Shown piece by piece: positions 22,285 to 35,100 of a stretch of DNA of 64,000 nucleotides. Origin of the DNA: Oryzias latipes (Eukaryota; Chordata; Actinopteri; Beloniformes; Adrianichthyidae); contig NC_019866.2 in the NCBI RefSeq assembly GCF_002234675.1, positions 12,863,261 to 12,927,260 on the forward strand, in the 5' to 3' direction. The translations under genes were made by a program, and so were the position numbers. Each line of letters begins with the position of its first letter. Positions within the stretch are counted from its first letter, which is position 1. Under the pieces are notes generated by a model. It did no database searches. It worked only from the letters and a program-made list of their open reading frames with translations, and had not been told where the DNA came from.

Positions 22285-25200
22285 GTAAGAAAAGTCTTTA
22301 AAAAATTATCAGTGCGCAAAGACGCGCACTCTTTTACACGGGGAGACTTATAAGACTGCACTTTTGGAAATAAGAAATACTTTATCTGTGTTTTCTGAAG
22401 AGTTTATCATTAAAATCTGTGCGCACAGCTGTTTGAGCGCGCGGTCTTTACGCGTGCAAAACAACTCATGAGATGAGCGCAGTGGATTAAATATGCCTAA
22501 AACGTGAAGAAAAACAAACGAAAGACAGATGGTTGATGGAAAAAACTTAGACATAGAAGTACGGTTTTTTTTCTTTGCAGATTAAGCCGGACTATAAACG
22601 CTGATTTCATATCTGCCAACATTTTGAGCGATACAGTGATGTCAGGCAGAAAATCGAGATGGGCAGCCGGCGCGTCTGCGCTCATTCACTTTTATGCGGG
22701 TCTGCCAGGAAATGTGTGCACTATTAGTCTACTTTCATTCATATCTTCATTGTATCTGATGCTGTTGCTTGGCAACATCCCTGAAATTGCTATGGAAACA
22801 TGCCCAGTGATTTAAAAATAGATGACTCCGAGTTCACGTCATGTCCAAGCAAAAATATTAAAGGAAGAAATTTATGTATTCCTGATGGAGCATCGGGGGA
22901 ATATGTCTTTGCTCACAAGAACGCCCTCTCTGAGGCGTTTTGGGGAACATTTTAAAAGGGGTTCTTGTTTGCATATAGGAGGTGCGCTGGCTGTGACGTC
23001 TTGCAAAGGCAGATAGACACTCATTGACCAGCCTTTCTTGCAACCAGCCCGTGACTCTTTGCTGTCAGTGGTGGAGCTGATGTGACTGGAAAGATTTGCT
23101 CAGACATATGCAGCCCTGATGCAAGGACTGATAGACATTTTATTTAAAAATGTTTTTTTTTAATTTAGAAGATGTGCCCATCATAAACCCAGCATGTTAT
23201 GCCTGAGGCAGAGGTGGAGTTGCATTGACAGTCATATTAAAAATTTAACCATTTTTTTTGTTGCTTTCCTTTGGTTTGGATTAAAAATATGCCAAGGTGT
23301 TTCTCAGTTCACCTGAAAGTGGTTGTATTTTAACTCCAAGCTTGACATCCATAGCTGCCTTTTACTTATTGATTCGTCATTTATGGGTTAACCCTATATT
23401 TTCCCTGGCACAATATCAACAGAACCCACAGACAGGAGAACAAGGAAGCATTGTCAGAGATGAACGAGTGGCGAGTCTGGCCATGTGATGCAGGTGAACA
23501 TATGAGAAGAGCATCCTGGTGTGTTAGGATGAGATAGTTTCACCTCTGTTGTCTTTGCCCAAAACTATATGCTGTTGTGAGGAGCTCTGTTGTCATGGAG
23601 ACTCAGAATTGTAAAGGAAAAGCATGAAAGACCCCCCCCCCACACACACACACACTTCCGGCCATAAAGACAAACACACTGGATTATTGAGGAGGATGTG
23701 TGCAGCTACTGGGGACAACATCACCCCGGTTTTGCTGAAGACAGTACACTGACTACATCTCTCTTGGTGACAACTCACTGCTTATAGACATGCAGCAGCT
23801 GCTTGGCGCCCCTCTGTTTTCATCTTCTTCCCCAATAATGAATGTCTTTAGTGTTTCTGAGCAAAGGTTCGTGAAGCATCTCTTTTTCCCCAGCAGGGCA
23901 AATAAGGAGAAAACAAGAAAAAAACATCAAATTAAGCTTTGAGACTTTTGTCGTGTATGTTTCATGTTTAAAAGTTTTTTTTTCTTCTCATTATGACAAT
24001 GTATTTTGATCATCTAATTTACAGTATAAGTCTCAGCTGGTGTGAATCTAGAAGCAGCTGTTTTCCTCCAGGGTTAGAAGTGATTTTGTGAAGGCGTTAT
24101 GTTCCTTTAGGTAAAGTCGGCGGGTCACTTTGTTACTCTCACTTCATAAAAAACCTGTAATTATATCATAAAGTACCAATAGGACCTTTCTGTGTGGAGT
24201 TTGCATGTTTTCCCTGTGCATTTGTAGGTTTTTTCTCCAGGGATTCCCACTATCCAAAAACATGCTTCATATGTTAATGTTTACTCTAAATTGCCCCTAG
24301 GTGTGAATGTGAGAGTGCATGGGTGTGTGATTTGTGGCTCTGCGACAGACTAGTGACCTGTCCAGGATGTCCCCTGGCTTCGCCCACAAGAGGCCGGGAT
24401 GGCTCCGGCAGCCCAATGACCCCGAAATGGTGAAAATGGGTTTAGAAGATGAATGAATGAATATACCGTAAAGCAACCAATAAGCCATGTGGGGGGAACT
24501 CTTCAGGCAGCATGTCACAACTTTAGTCGCTCCATCCTCACATACTCTGCTGTACTTCTTTGTCTTGCCTTTGAAGTTTCAACTCCTCCACTCGTCATAG
24601 TTTTTATTTTTTGTGTCACGACTCTCCCTTTGGTTTTCTTACTTCTAAAAGGGACCCTTTAGCAACAGAGATGGATGATGTGAAAAGCAAATCAATTGTT
24701 TTAAATCCATGTCCCTAAAGTGTTCCGCCATTAGTGTGCTTAAATATGAATTTTTAATCGCATACCGGATAAAATATAAAATTACAAAGAAAAAAAAAGG
24801 GATGTTATGATCAATCTGACAAAAAAAAAGGCTTTGGGGAATAATGATGACAAGACTTCACTGCCAAAGAACACTTGAGTAGCAGATATTGTCAACTTAC
24901 CTAAAAATGAAACTTACCTAAAGCCCTCATTGACTCCATTTTTAAAATTGATGTTATAAATATTAAAAAGTTTGGTTGTTTTGTCGTTTTTTAGACTTTT
25001 TCTTGGCTTGTTACTAAGCTTTTTGTTATAAGTCAGGGGTGTCCATACATTTTGCAAAGAGGGACAGATTTGGTGAGGTGAAAATGTGTCTGGGCCAATC
25101 ATTTGGTCAGCATTCTTTGAACCCTTATAATAACATAAAATGCAAATATCTATTTATTGACTTTTTGATTTGCAATGGGATACTTTTAATTTCTTCACAT

Positions 25201-26013
25201 AGAACAGAACATACATTTTTCTCTGAAATTACTGTGAATTTTGGATTTGAAGATCAGAAATAAAATCAAGAAAAAGTCTGGAAAAAACATTTGTTGACAA
25301 TAAATTTTACACATTATTGACTATTAAATGATCACTGTAAAACTACTAAATGTAAATCATTTGGACAAGAAAATAACAGAGATTTGATTTTGATTGTGAT
25401 CAGAGAAACTAATCTGTTTATTTCGTTTTCAGTTATTGAAATGAAGGGACATTGTTGCCACACGTTAGCAACGGAATAATGGAATTCAGCCAATTACAAT
25501 CAAGAAATCATACACACACTTTTTAGAAAGTCCTGGGAGCCATGTATTATTAATTTTATGACAGGAACGAAGTTGGAATGAAGGCTGCATTTGGCCCACA
25601 GGCAGGACTTTTGGACATGCCAGGTTTATTAAAGAGCCAACATACTTTCTATGTTAGCATAATTATCTGCGACACAAAAACTAATAAACGTGGTAATGAA
25701 CCCTATAACATGTCACTACTATTCCACTCTTTTCTTAAAATAATGGCAAATTGGGAAAAAAATTGCTCAATGAGGCAATTATGGCTTAAAAAAGAAGAAA
25801 AAGAATGCAAAAGATGCAGATAGGTCATGTTTTGTAAGTCTAAGTCATTTCTCAAATTTTTTGTCACAACTTCAAATAAAGTTTCAGATTTTATGGTTAA
25901 AGTTTGTTAATGTCATTGTCAGAAATCCTTCCAATGGTACATATATCAACCAAATTAATAATTGACAATGTCTGGACTATAGTACAACATACCAACATGT
26001 AAATAATTAATAT

Positions 26014-26103
<90 letters not shown>

Positions 26104-29100
26104 CCCATTTATCAGAGGTCTTGCAGAAGTAAAACCAAACAAAATTCCCAAACCTGAAACAAACCTCAAGTCCACAACTGTCTGGGAAGAAAAAGGACTC
26201 AAGCCCCTCCATACATAACTTTACTAATTTGTTGAAAAATCAAGCCATAAAACCAGACACTTGTTGATTAATTTGTTTAATAAGACAGAATTTAAAAAAA
26301 AATATCAGCAGATCCGGAAAGGAAGAATTCAAACTACCTATTGCAAGATGTAAACTATCTGTTTTGGGTAACTTACCATTAAAAGGTATTTACTTTTAAA
26401 TTAGGAATATAATTCATGTTTTTGTTCATATTTAGAATTTCTTATCCTTTTGAAACAGGGAATATTTAGGAACTCAAGACACGTTTGAGAGTGAGAAGCT
26501 CTAGAGATCCAAGCAGCTGTTAAAAGTAAAAAAAAAGAGGGAGTTTAAAAAACGTCTAGTCATCATTTGAAAACCAAAGCTTAAACGTAACATATTTGTT
26601 TCACTCTAAACACTTAAAAATATCTGTCTCCCAAACATCAGGCGTAGAATCTAATGTGTTTTCTGAAGTGACAGGCTTCATCAGAAGCAACGTGGCGATA
26701 GATCTCTAACGACTTGGATGCACATTCACAGCCAAACCCAAGCTGTGTTTGAAGAAATCACAGCCTTGTGACAATTTAATTAACCAACTGTCAGTCATAT
26801 CAACACTGAATCACTGATGTCTTCGCCAAATTGCTTTTCTCTCATTCTCATTTGGACTGAAAGAGGAGAAGGAGGGAGAGAAAGGGGGTGCAAAACAATC
26901 ATGGGAGCAGTTTGTTTGATCACACAGAGGCTTTCATATGGGGCCTTGGCTTTCACTGCTTCCACAGCAATAAGTGTAAGACGGAACTAGCTGTGTGTGC
27001 ACGTCCACATTTGTTTCCAAATCCCAGCCATACGGCTTAATAAAACCTAATCATGCAACTTGCTCCAAAGCTCAGAGCTCCCTCCCCTGCCTGCGTTCTC
27101 TTCAGAATAAAAGAAGAACAAAAAGTAAAAGCTCCTCTTGCTACTTGTAGCGTTACTGTACATATATATCACTGCAAAATGTGCGTTTCCAGCAATAAAT
27201 GTGTCTGTTCTGATTTGTGTAGTCATCAATCTGCTGTCAGAAGCATTAAAGGGTGAGAATGAGGAGGTGAAGGAATAGAGCCGCTGTTACTGTGTGTGAG
27301 AGACGGCAGACTGAAGAACCAGTGATAATGCTATTCCACTGAGCTGGCTTCCTTATTGGTTCCTGAAAATAAACTAAATTCATTTTGGAATAATCATCCT
27401 CCAGTTACAGCAACCATACAAATCCATGAAAGAGAAGGTGGGTGTGTCTGGTAACTGATGTTATGGTCGTCAGAAGAAGATGGAAATGTCAAAAACATCC
27501 TTGGAGACAGTTTATGTAAACAACCTTATCAAAGAGTAGCCCTGGTTGCCATGGAGAAGAAGAGGCGATGCTGAGCACATATGGGGTTTGCAACTTCCGC
27601 CGTTATTTCTGCCGCAATGTGTTGATCATACATTATAGATTCCCAGTTTATCACTCCATAGTTGTTTCTGCATTCCTTTAGACTCCCAATCCGATAATCT
27701 TTTGATATTAAACACATTTCCAGAGGTATTTTCATTATAATCATGCGCTTTTTGACAAAAAATCAAAACTCAGGTGTCACTTTCTAGGACATAATTTCTG
27801 CAGAGCGGAGTAGTTTATCAGAAATTCACTGCTTAGTTTTGGGCAGGACCGTTGGAGCAGAACAAGCCCCCCCCTCCTTCCTGTCACCCATAATTGAGGA
27901 CTCTCTGTTTACACTCTCTCTCGCTGGCATAAAACCCCCTGAGACCCCATTAACGGTGCAAGGAAGATGGCGAGGAATTTCTGAGCTATCCAGCTATACA
28001 GTTTTGATCCAGGTACCAGCTCAGACAAGGAAACAAAGACGTACATGAAACTATTTGTCTGCAAGTGGATGCATTGGAATGGAGAAGAGAAGTGATAAAT
28101 ATGATCTTTTGCTAGCAGTATTTTTTCGTCTGCTCCTGATTTACAAAGATTTAAATAAAGAATTGCTTTGAAATGCAATTTCAGGCTTAATTTTATAAAA
28201 TATATGTCCTTTGTCATTCATTAAAAAAAAATCCACGCAAAAGAGTTAAAAGCACCATTTTCATTGGGATGGGTCTTCAAATCCTTTATATGAATGTAAA
28301 TTTGTCAGCTGGGGTTTCTTCCTGCAACTACCCTCCAACCTTAATTACTCTTTTTTCATTTAGCCTTACAATCTTTTCCCTCTATCCAGACTCTTTTTTT
28401 TGTAGGCTTGGTGTCCCTTCTTCCTTTAATATGGCCTTTGACCATTAGTTTTCAGCTCCCGTCCCTGCACCCTGTGTGTCTGTTGTTTCATTTCCTTTCA
28501 CCTTTCTCCTTTGTTTAATCTCAATGCCTTCTCTTTCTTTTCCTGCAAGAAAGTATTCACCTCACAGGTGGGCCTCAGAGACTGCATATGGCCTCTGCAG
28601 CCATGAGGACATTATAATAATTTCAGAACATTTTTGCCTTTTGCCATTTTTGTTGTCTGATTCCAGCCAAGCATGTCTCAAAATACATAAAAAATGAAAC
28701 CAAGATTTGTTAATTATGATTGTTATAATCTAATTCTGCTCATTTCGTTCCAGTAATAGCCCGGATAAATGTTCGATAGATTGCATTTAAGAGTTTTCAG
28801 GGTAATAACTGTACTAAACGAGCAACGATTAAAGTGGAGGAGAAAACTCCCTCTGAACAGAAGGTTTGGAGGAAACCTCCTGCAGAACCAGACTCAGAAA
28901 GGCTGACTGTTTGCTTTGATCAGTTGAGAGACAGAAAAACATGGAAAAATACTGAAACATGTTTCCTGGGCTGAGTGAACAGGAAGCAGAAAGACAATCT
29001 CAGCATTTCTGGAACATCTGCTAGAGGACAAAAGAAAACTGGGAACTGCAATATGAAGAGAGCAGAAAGAAGATAGAACAATTCCAAATTCCTTTTACAT

Positions 29101-32100
29101 CTTATATACGGTAGGGAATAAAATGTGAATCAGCATGAGATTTATGAGATAAGTTCAAGAACGCCTGAACATGGGTTCATGAAGGCGCCTTCAACCCATG
29201 CTGTTCACACTGGACAAGCAGGGAGGGGCTTTTTTCATTCTTATTCCTCTACTGTTCACTAGCACATGTTCGCCCCCTAATGTCAAAAAGCGCAATCTGT
29301 CTAAACAAAGCGCAAATCTTGCACCAGTTTTTTTTCTGCCGCAGCTCTATTCTGATATGTGCAATACTTGGTGTCCTACAATTCCGTCTGGGCACAAACC
29401 ACAATAAGTATTTCTTCACCATCATTAATTTTCAAACAATTGGAATTTCTGTGAATTAAAAGGGACCCCATCCACACGTCACTACCAGATCCCAGTCACT
29501 GATTGGTCAAAGTTTGATTTGGTTTAACTATTAAAAAGTGTTTAACAGGGTTTTGTATGTAGAAGAGGAAAACGGCTGTAGAAATGTAGTGACTTGTGAA
29601 CGTGAGTGTCCGAAACGTGCATTTGTGCATGTTTATATAGACTTTTCATCGCCAGTGGTCACTTGAACGCACGTTGCCGAGGGCAGTGTGAAGGTAGCTT
29701 TATGGGACAGGAGAGGAAATAAGAGATCAGAGAGATCCTCTGTAAAAATATGCATTTATAATTAAAACTATGGAAGAAGATAAAGGAGATAGATAAGCAC
29801 AAACACTGGAATAACTGTTATTAAACCAAAGAGATCCAAGTTGGTCCAATCTGCAAATCTGAGCCAGTTTACAGTATAGAAATGACTGTGGACATGTGAT
29901 CATTGAAGAACAGGTCAACATAGGGGTCCTTTATCCAGATCATTTAGGAGGACTATGGATGAAATGTTAGAACTTTTAAGCTTCCTGTTACTTTCAAAAC
30001 CACCGCTTCTAAAAAAATAAAATAAAATAAAATAACAACAACTCCACCCACAAATAACCGATGGGTCTACCTTTACACAGCATTCTGCAGTCCAAGTTCA
30101 CCCATGAACACACACTGATGTTGCCCTGCAAGGAGTTACCCTTGGGTTCAGTGTGTTATCCATGGATATTTGGACATATGGGCAGGCAAGGCGGGAACTG
30201 AACCTGTGACACACAAGCAGACCTGAAACTATGAAATGTATCAGACAAAGATGGAAAAATGCTGTTAGGTATCTGCTTTTCAGGGCAAAATCTACCTTTC
30301 TTAAACCAATTTTTCTCCAACAAATGAAATTTTACATGAAAAAATTGCATGTCTAAACAATCAGATGACTAATATATGGTGACAGGTAGTAAAGCATGCA
30401 GACAGAGGAAAGACAATTACTCTCCTTAACCTATGGTGACTAAGAACATAGATATAACCGGAGTTTCAAAGTGCAATGTCCCAGTATGTTGTACGTCTAT
30501 GAGAATTCCTCTCATAAAATACAATTTTATGATGGTAATTGCCACTTATTCATATGTCTTTGCTACTCATTAATTGTTCAATTAGCTAAAAAGTTGCCAT
30601 CCATATCCTACAGTCTCCAACGTTTACACAAAAGCATTAAATGGGCTTTTATGGTGGGTTATAGAATGTATTTTTGTAAGACTAAAATAATGTATACGAG
30701 TTTTGTAATTTTACGTGAACAAATATTGATATTTTAACCTCCCCCTAATGCTTTTCTGCATTCACTGCAGGCTCACCCCTGCAGCTCATACCACACATCT
30801 GTTAAACCAATTACAGTCAGACCCTCTATTGGCAGAAAGGTTCAAACACATTGGCAACCGATCCATACAGGGGGATGTCCCAAGGGGTGTAGTTATCTAT
30901 TTGAAAGAACAAAGACAAAAAAAAAGTTGTAAGCTTGAGGTCATTCCAAGTCTGATCCTTGAGAAAGACTGGTTTGGTCCTGCATGCTAACGATAAAGTA
31001 ATTCTCAGTTTCACCCATAGTTTTGTATTCAATCCTTTATCATATATTGTTAACTTTATAACGTGATTTCCTCAAATGTTGTTGTGCTTAATCTTCTCCT
31101 GAATAAAAACACCTGGGTGCGACGGTGTTGAAGCTCACTGAAACTGATCAACCTGAAAGCAACACCCTCGAAAGTGAACCTTGGTGTGTTCAGCAACAGC
31201 CTGAATGCACAAAGAAACAATATGATGTCAATGTTTAAAACAGAAAATACTTTTTGTAGAGAAATATTTGAATGTTTAACTGGTTTTGCAAAGCAAATAA
31301 GTTATTATGACACAAATACACAGTGGGTTTCCTTCTAGACCAGAATAAATTGGTGTTTGCACAGCAATTAAACAGAACCGTAAAGGTGTTTGTTATCTAA
31401 CCATGTAAAACAAAGGCTTTTTTTCACAAGACACAAAGTCTCAGCTTTAAATAGTGCATAACCTTTTTTCCCAACAGTGACTAGACACAGAAACTTGCGC
31501 TCCCTTTTTAACAACTGATGTGACACTAATTAATTGGATTTCCCTTATTAAGTAGCAGACCTAGTTAGGGTAGCCTTCAAAGCTGTCACAGACAACAGTG
31601 GTCATACGGCTCACTTTTTAGCAGCTGAGATGGAGCAAAACTGATGGATTATTAAGAAGGTGTTAAATTAATGAAAGTTTGGCTTTTCTCTTAAGGTTTA
31701 TCTATCATATACCCAATCTATGTCAATCTATGTTAACCACCAATGTCTTTTTTGAAATGATGAAAAAAACAGAAGGGGATGCAAAAAGTATCTGCTTTGT
31801 AGATGGTTGCTTTCACCCATGCAATGCAAAAGAAAACAACTGCAAAAAACACACAAAAATGTAAATAGGTAATCTTAGATTGTTTGCAAAGATCAGCCTT
31901 ACACACATTTTACAAAAAATCAGCAAACATCTCAACAACCAGCTTAATCGCCTATAGAGGAATGTCCACCAAAGACTGGGAGTTTCAAATCCATGGTAGA
32001 GTCATACCAATAACTTTTAAAATGGGACCCATTACATCCCTGCTTGACTCTCAGCATTAAGGGGTTAGATTAGGGCATTTCTGTGACTGCGACTGCAACT

Positions 32101-35100
32101 CACCTTTCCTTCAGAGGAAGGATCAAAGGAGGACACATTTTGAAAGGGGACCTGGCTGCAGACAAGATGGAACCCAGATATCCTTAGCTGGAGTTTTCAG
32201 AACTGTAGCAGCTTTTATTGAAACATTTTAATGGTAATAAATGATCTGCTGTACAAAATAAAGTTTTGGTGTGCAAGATGACCTTAAATTGGGGGAAAAA
32301 ATTGTAATCTTGCAGATTAATCCCCTGGCTATGATGTAAAAAAAAAGCGCACACACATATTTACAGTCATGGCAAAAGGTTTTGAGAATGACACAAATAT
32401 TAGTTTTCACAAAGTTTGCTGCTAAACTGCTTTTAGATCTTTGTTTCAGTTGTTTTTATGATGTACTGAAATATAATTACATGCACTTCATATGTTTCAA
32501 AGGCTTTTATCAACAATTACATGACATTTATGCAAAGAGTAAGTATTTGCAGTGTTGGCCCTTATCTTTGAGGACCTCTGCCATTCGGCTGGGCATGCTC
32601 TCAATCAACTTCTGAGCCAAATCCTGACTGATAGCAACCCATTCTTTCATAATAACATCTTGGAGTTTGTCAGAATGAGTGGGTTTTTGTTTGTCCACCC
32701 GCTTTCTGAGGAAGGACCACAAGTTCTCAATGGGCTTAAGATCTGGGGACTTTCCAGGCAATGGTCCCAAAATTTCAATGTTTTGGTCCTCGAGCCACTT
32801 AGTTATCATTTTTGCCATATGGCACGGTGCTTCATTGTGCTGGAAAATGCATTGTCGGTGACCAAACCGTTGTTGGATTGTTGGAAGAAGTTGCTGTTGG
32901 AGGGTACCATTCTTATTTCATGGCTGTGTTTTGGGGAAAAATTCTGAGTGAACCCACTCCCTTGGATGAGAAGCAACCCCACACATGAATGGTCTTAAGA
33001 TGCTTTACTGTTGGCAGGACACAGGACTGATGGTAGTGCTTAGCTTTCCTTCTCCCGACAAGCCTTTCTTCAGATGCCCCAAACAATCAGAGAATAGGAC
33101 TTTGCCCCAGTCCTCAGCAGTCCATTCACCAGACTTTTTACAAAAGATCAATCTGTCCCTGATGCTTTTTTCGGACAGATGTGGCTTCTTTTACAGGCCA
33201 TCTTCCGAAAGTTTTCGCCTCACTGCGCTCACACCTGCCTGCTGCCATTTATGAGCAAGCTATGGTGGCATTCCGATCCCGCAGCTGAATCCTCTTTAGG
33301 AAACAATCCTGTCGCTTGCTGGACTTTCTTGAACACTCTGAAGTCTTCTTAACAAGAATTGAACCTCTTGCCTTGAAAGATGGAAGAAGAATGATTTCAT
33401 GCATCACCCTCCTTTTAACATGTCAAGTCTGCCACTCGAACCCAATCAGCCTGACATAAAGATCTCCAGCCTTGTCTCGTCAACATTCTCACCTGAGTTA
33501 ACAAGACGATGACTGAAATGATCTCAGCAGGTCCTTTAATGACAGCAATGAAATACAGTGGATTAAGTTAATTTCTCATGGCAAAGAAGGACTATGCAAT
33601 TGATCTGATCACTTTTCACAACACTCTGGAGTACATGCAAATTGCTATTATAAAAAATTAAGCAGCAACTTTTTAAATTTCCAATATTTATGTAATTCTC
33701 AAAACTTTTGGCCACAAAAATACAAAGAAATACAAAATACATGTACAAACACTTTAAAATTGTCTTGTTTTAGTATGCTTAAATGCTGATCTTAACTTAA
33801 AAAAAAACAACTACTGCTACTAAAGGAATCAAACCTGTGTATTAGGCACCGTCTAGTTTGTCTTCTTATTTAAATTTTTTTTCTAAATATGCAGATTACA
33901 ACATCCACAATCTATTAATTATTAATGTTTTTCACTCTTCTCTTTGTGCATGCATGGGTTTTCTCCTGGCACTCTTGTTTCCACCCACAGTCCAGAAACA
34001 TGCTTCATAGGTTAATTGTTGACTCTAAATTGCCCCATGGGTGTGCATGTGTGTAGCCCTGCAACAGATTTGACAACTTGTTTAGGATGTACCCCGCCTT
34101 TGGGCAACCTCGTGACCCCAAATGGGATTTGAAAGCAGGCTTTGAAAGTGGATGTATAGATGCATTTTATTTATTCATTTTGCCACTCACCTTTTGTTAT
34201 TTTTTTTTTTTTGTTACTCATGTTTTTTAACATCTTGCATTAATCTCAAACAAACTGAGTCATTTCTCAAAACAAATAAAAGCCCCTCAATTTCAAGATA
34301 TTATCTTAAGTACAGATGGAGGAAAGTGGGTGTAAGTCAAGTGCTATAAACAGAATGAGCTCGAAGCTGAGCTAGTAACATAATGGATACATGTGTGACA
34401 TACCAGGCTGTAGTAACCGCTGTTACTATTTACACTTTTATCCCCCACGCTGCTTCCACTGGACCCACTCACCATTTGTGGTTTTTTCTAGCTTTGCAAG
34501 TGGAATTTTTAAAGTGCACCACAATTGATTGGATTGTCTTTTAAATGGGAATTTAAAAAACAGTGGAAAGCATGGTACTAAATGTTGTCAATTAGTTACT
34601 GTTGCTATTGATAGAAACACTCATTTTGATGGAAATGCTTTATATTGTAGTGCAGAACTAATGAGGGAAAGCAAACAGCAAGAATGTCTAATTTAATTTG
34701 AACTTAATGTGAAATCCTGTTTGGAAGGCAAGGGACTGTCAGTCCAGTTCTAATATACAGTCAATAGCTGCATTTACATGGACAAAAGTAATCGGAAAGA
34801 ACGCCTGATTGGAAGAGAAATGCGTCATGTAAACACCCCGTTCGGAATACTCTGCCCCATGAGACTTGTTCGGATCAAAATTTCTTTCCGATGGAGATAG
34901 GTGGGTTATGCCGATTGTTTATCCGACCGTGTTGCATGTAAACAGTTCATTCTGATAGTGTGTCACTACTGCTCTGGTTTACGTCACGCATATAAGGTGC
35001 GGTGCTTCAGAGAAAGCTTTGGAGAGCATACGAGACCGACCGGCTACTTTGCGCGAATGAACTGTCTCTGTGAGCAGGGCAGCTGGACTTATAGCTTTGT

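Noticed and set aside
25897-26212. Open frames through the AAC/AAT repeat
   Set aside because: Homopolymeric translation of a microsatellite.
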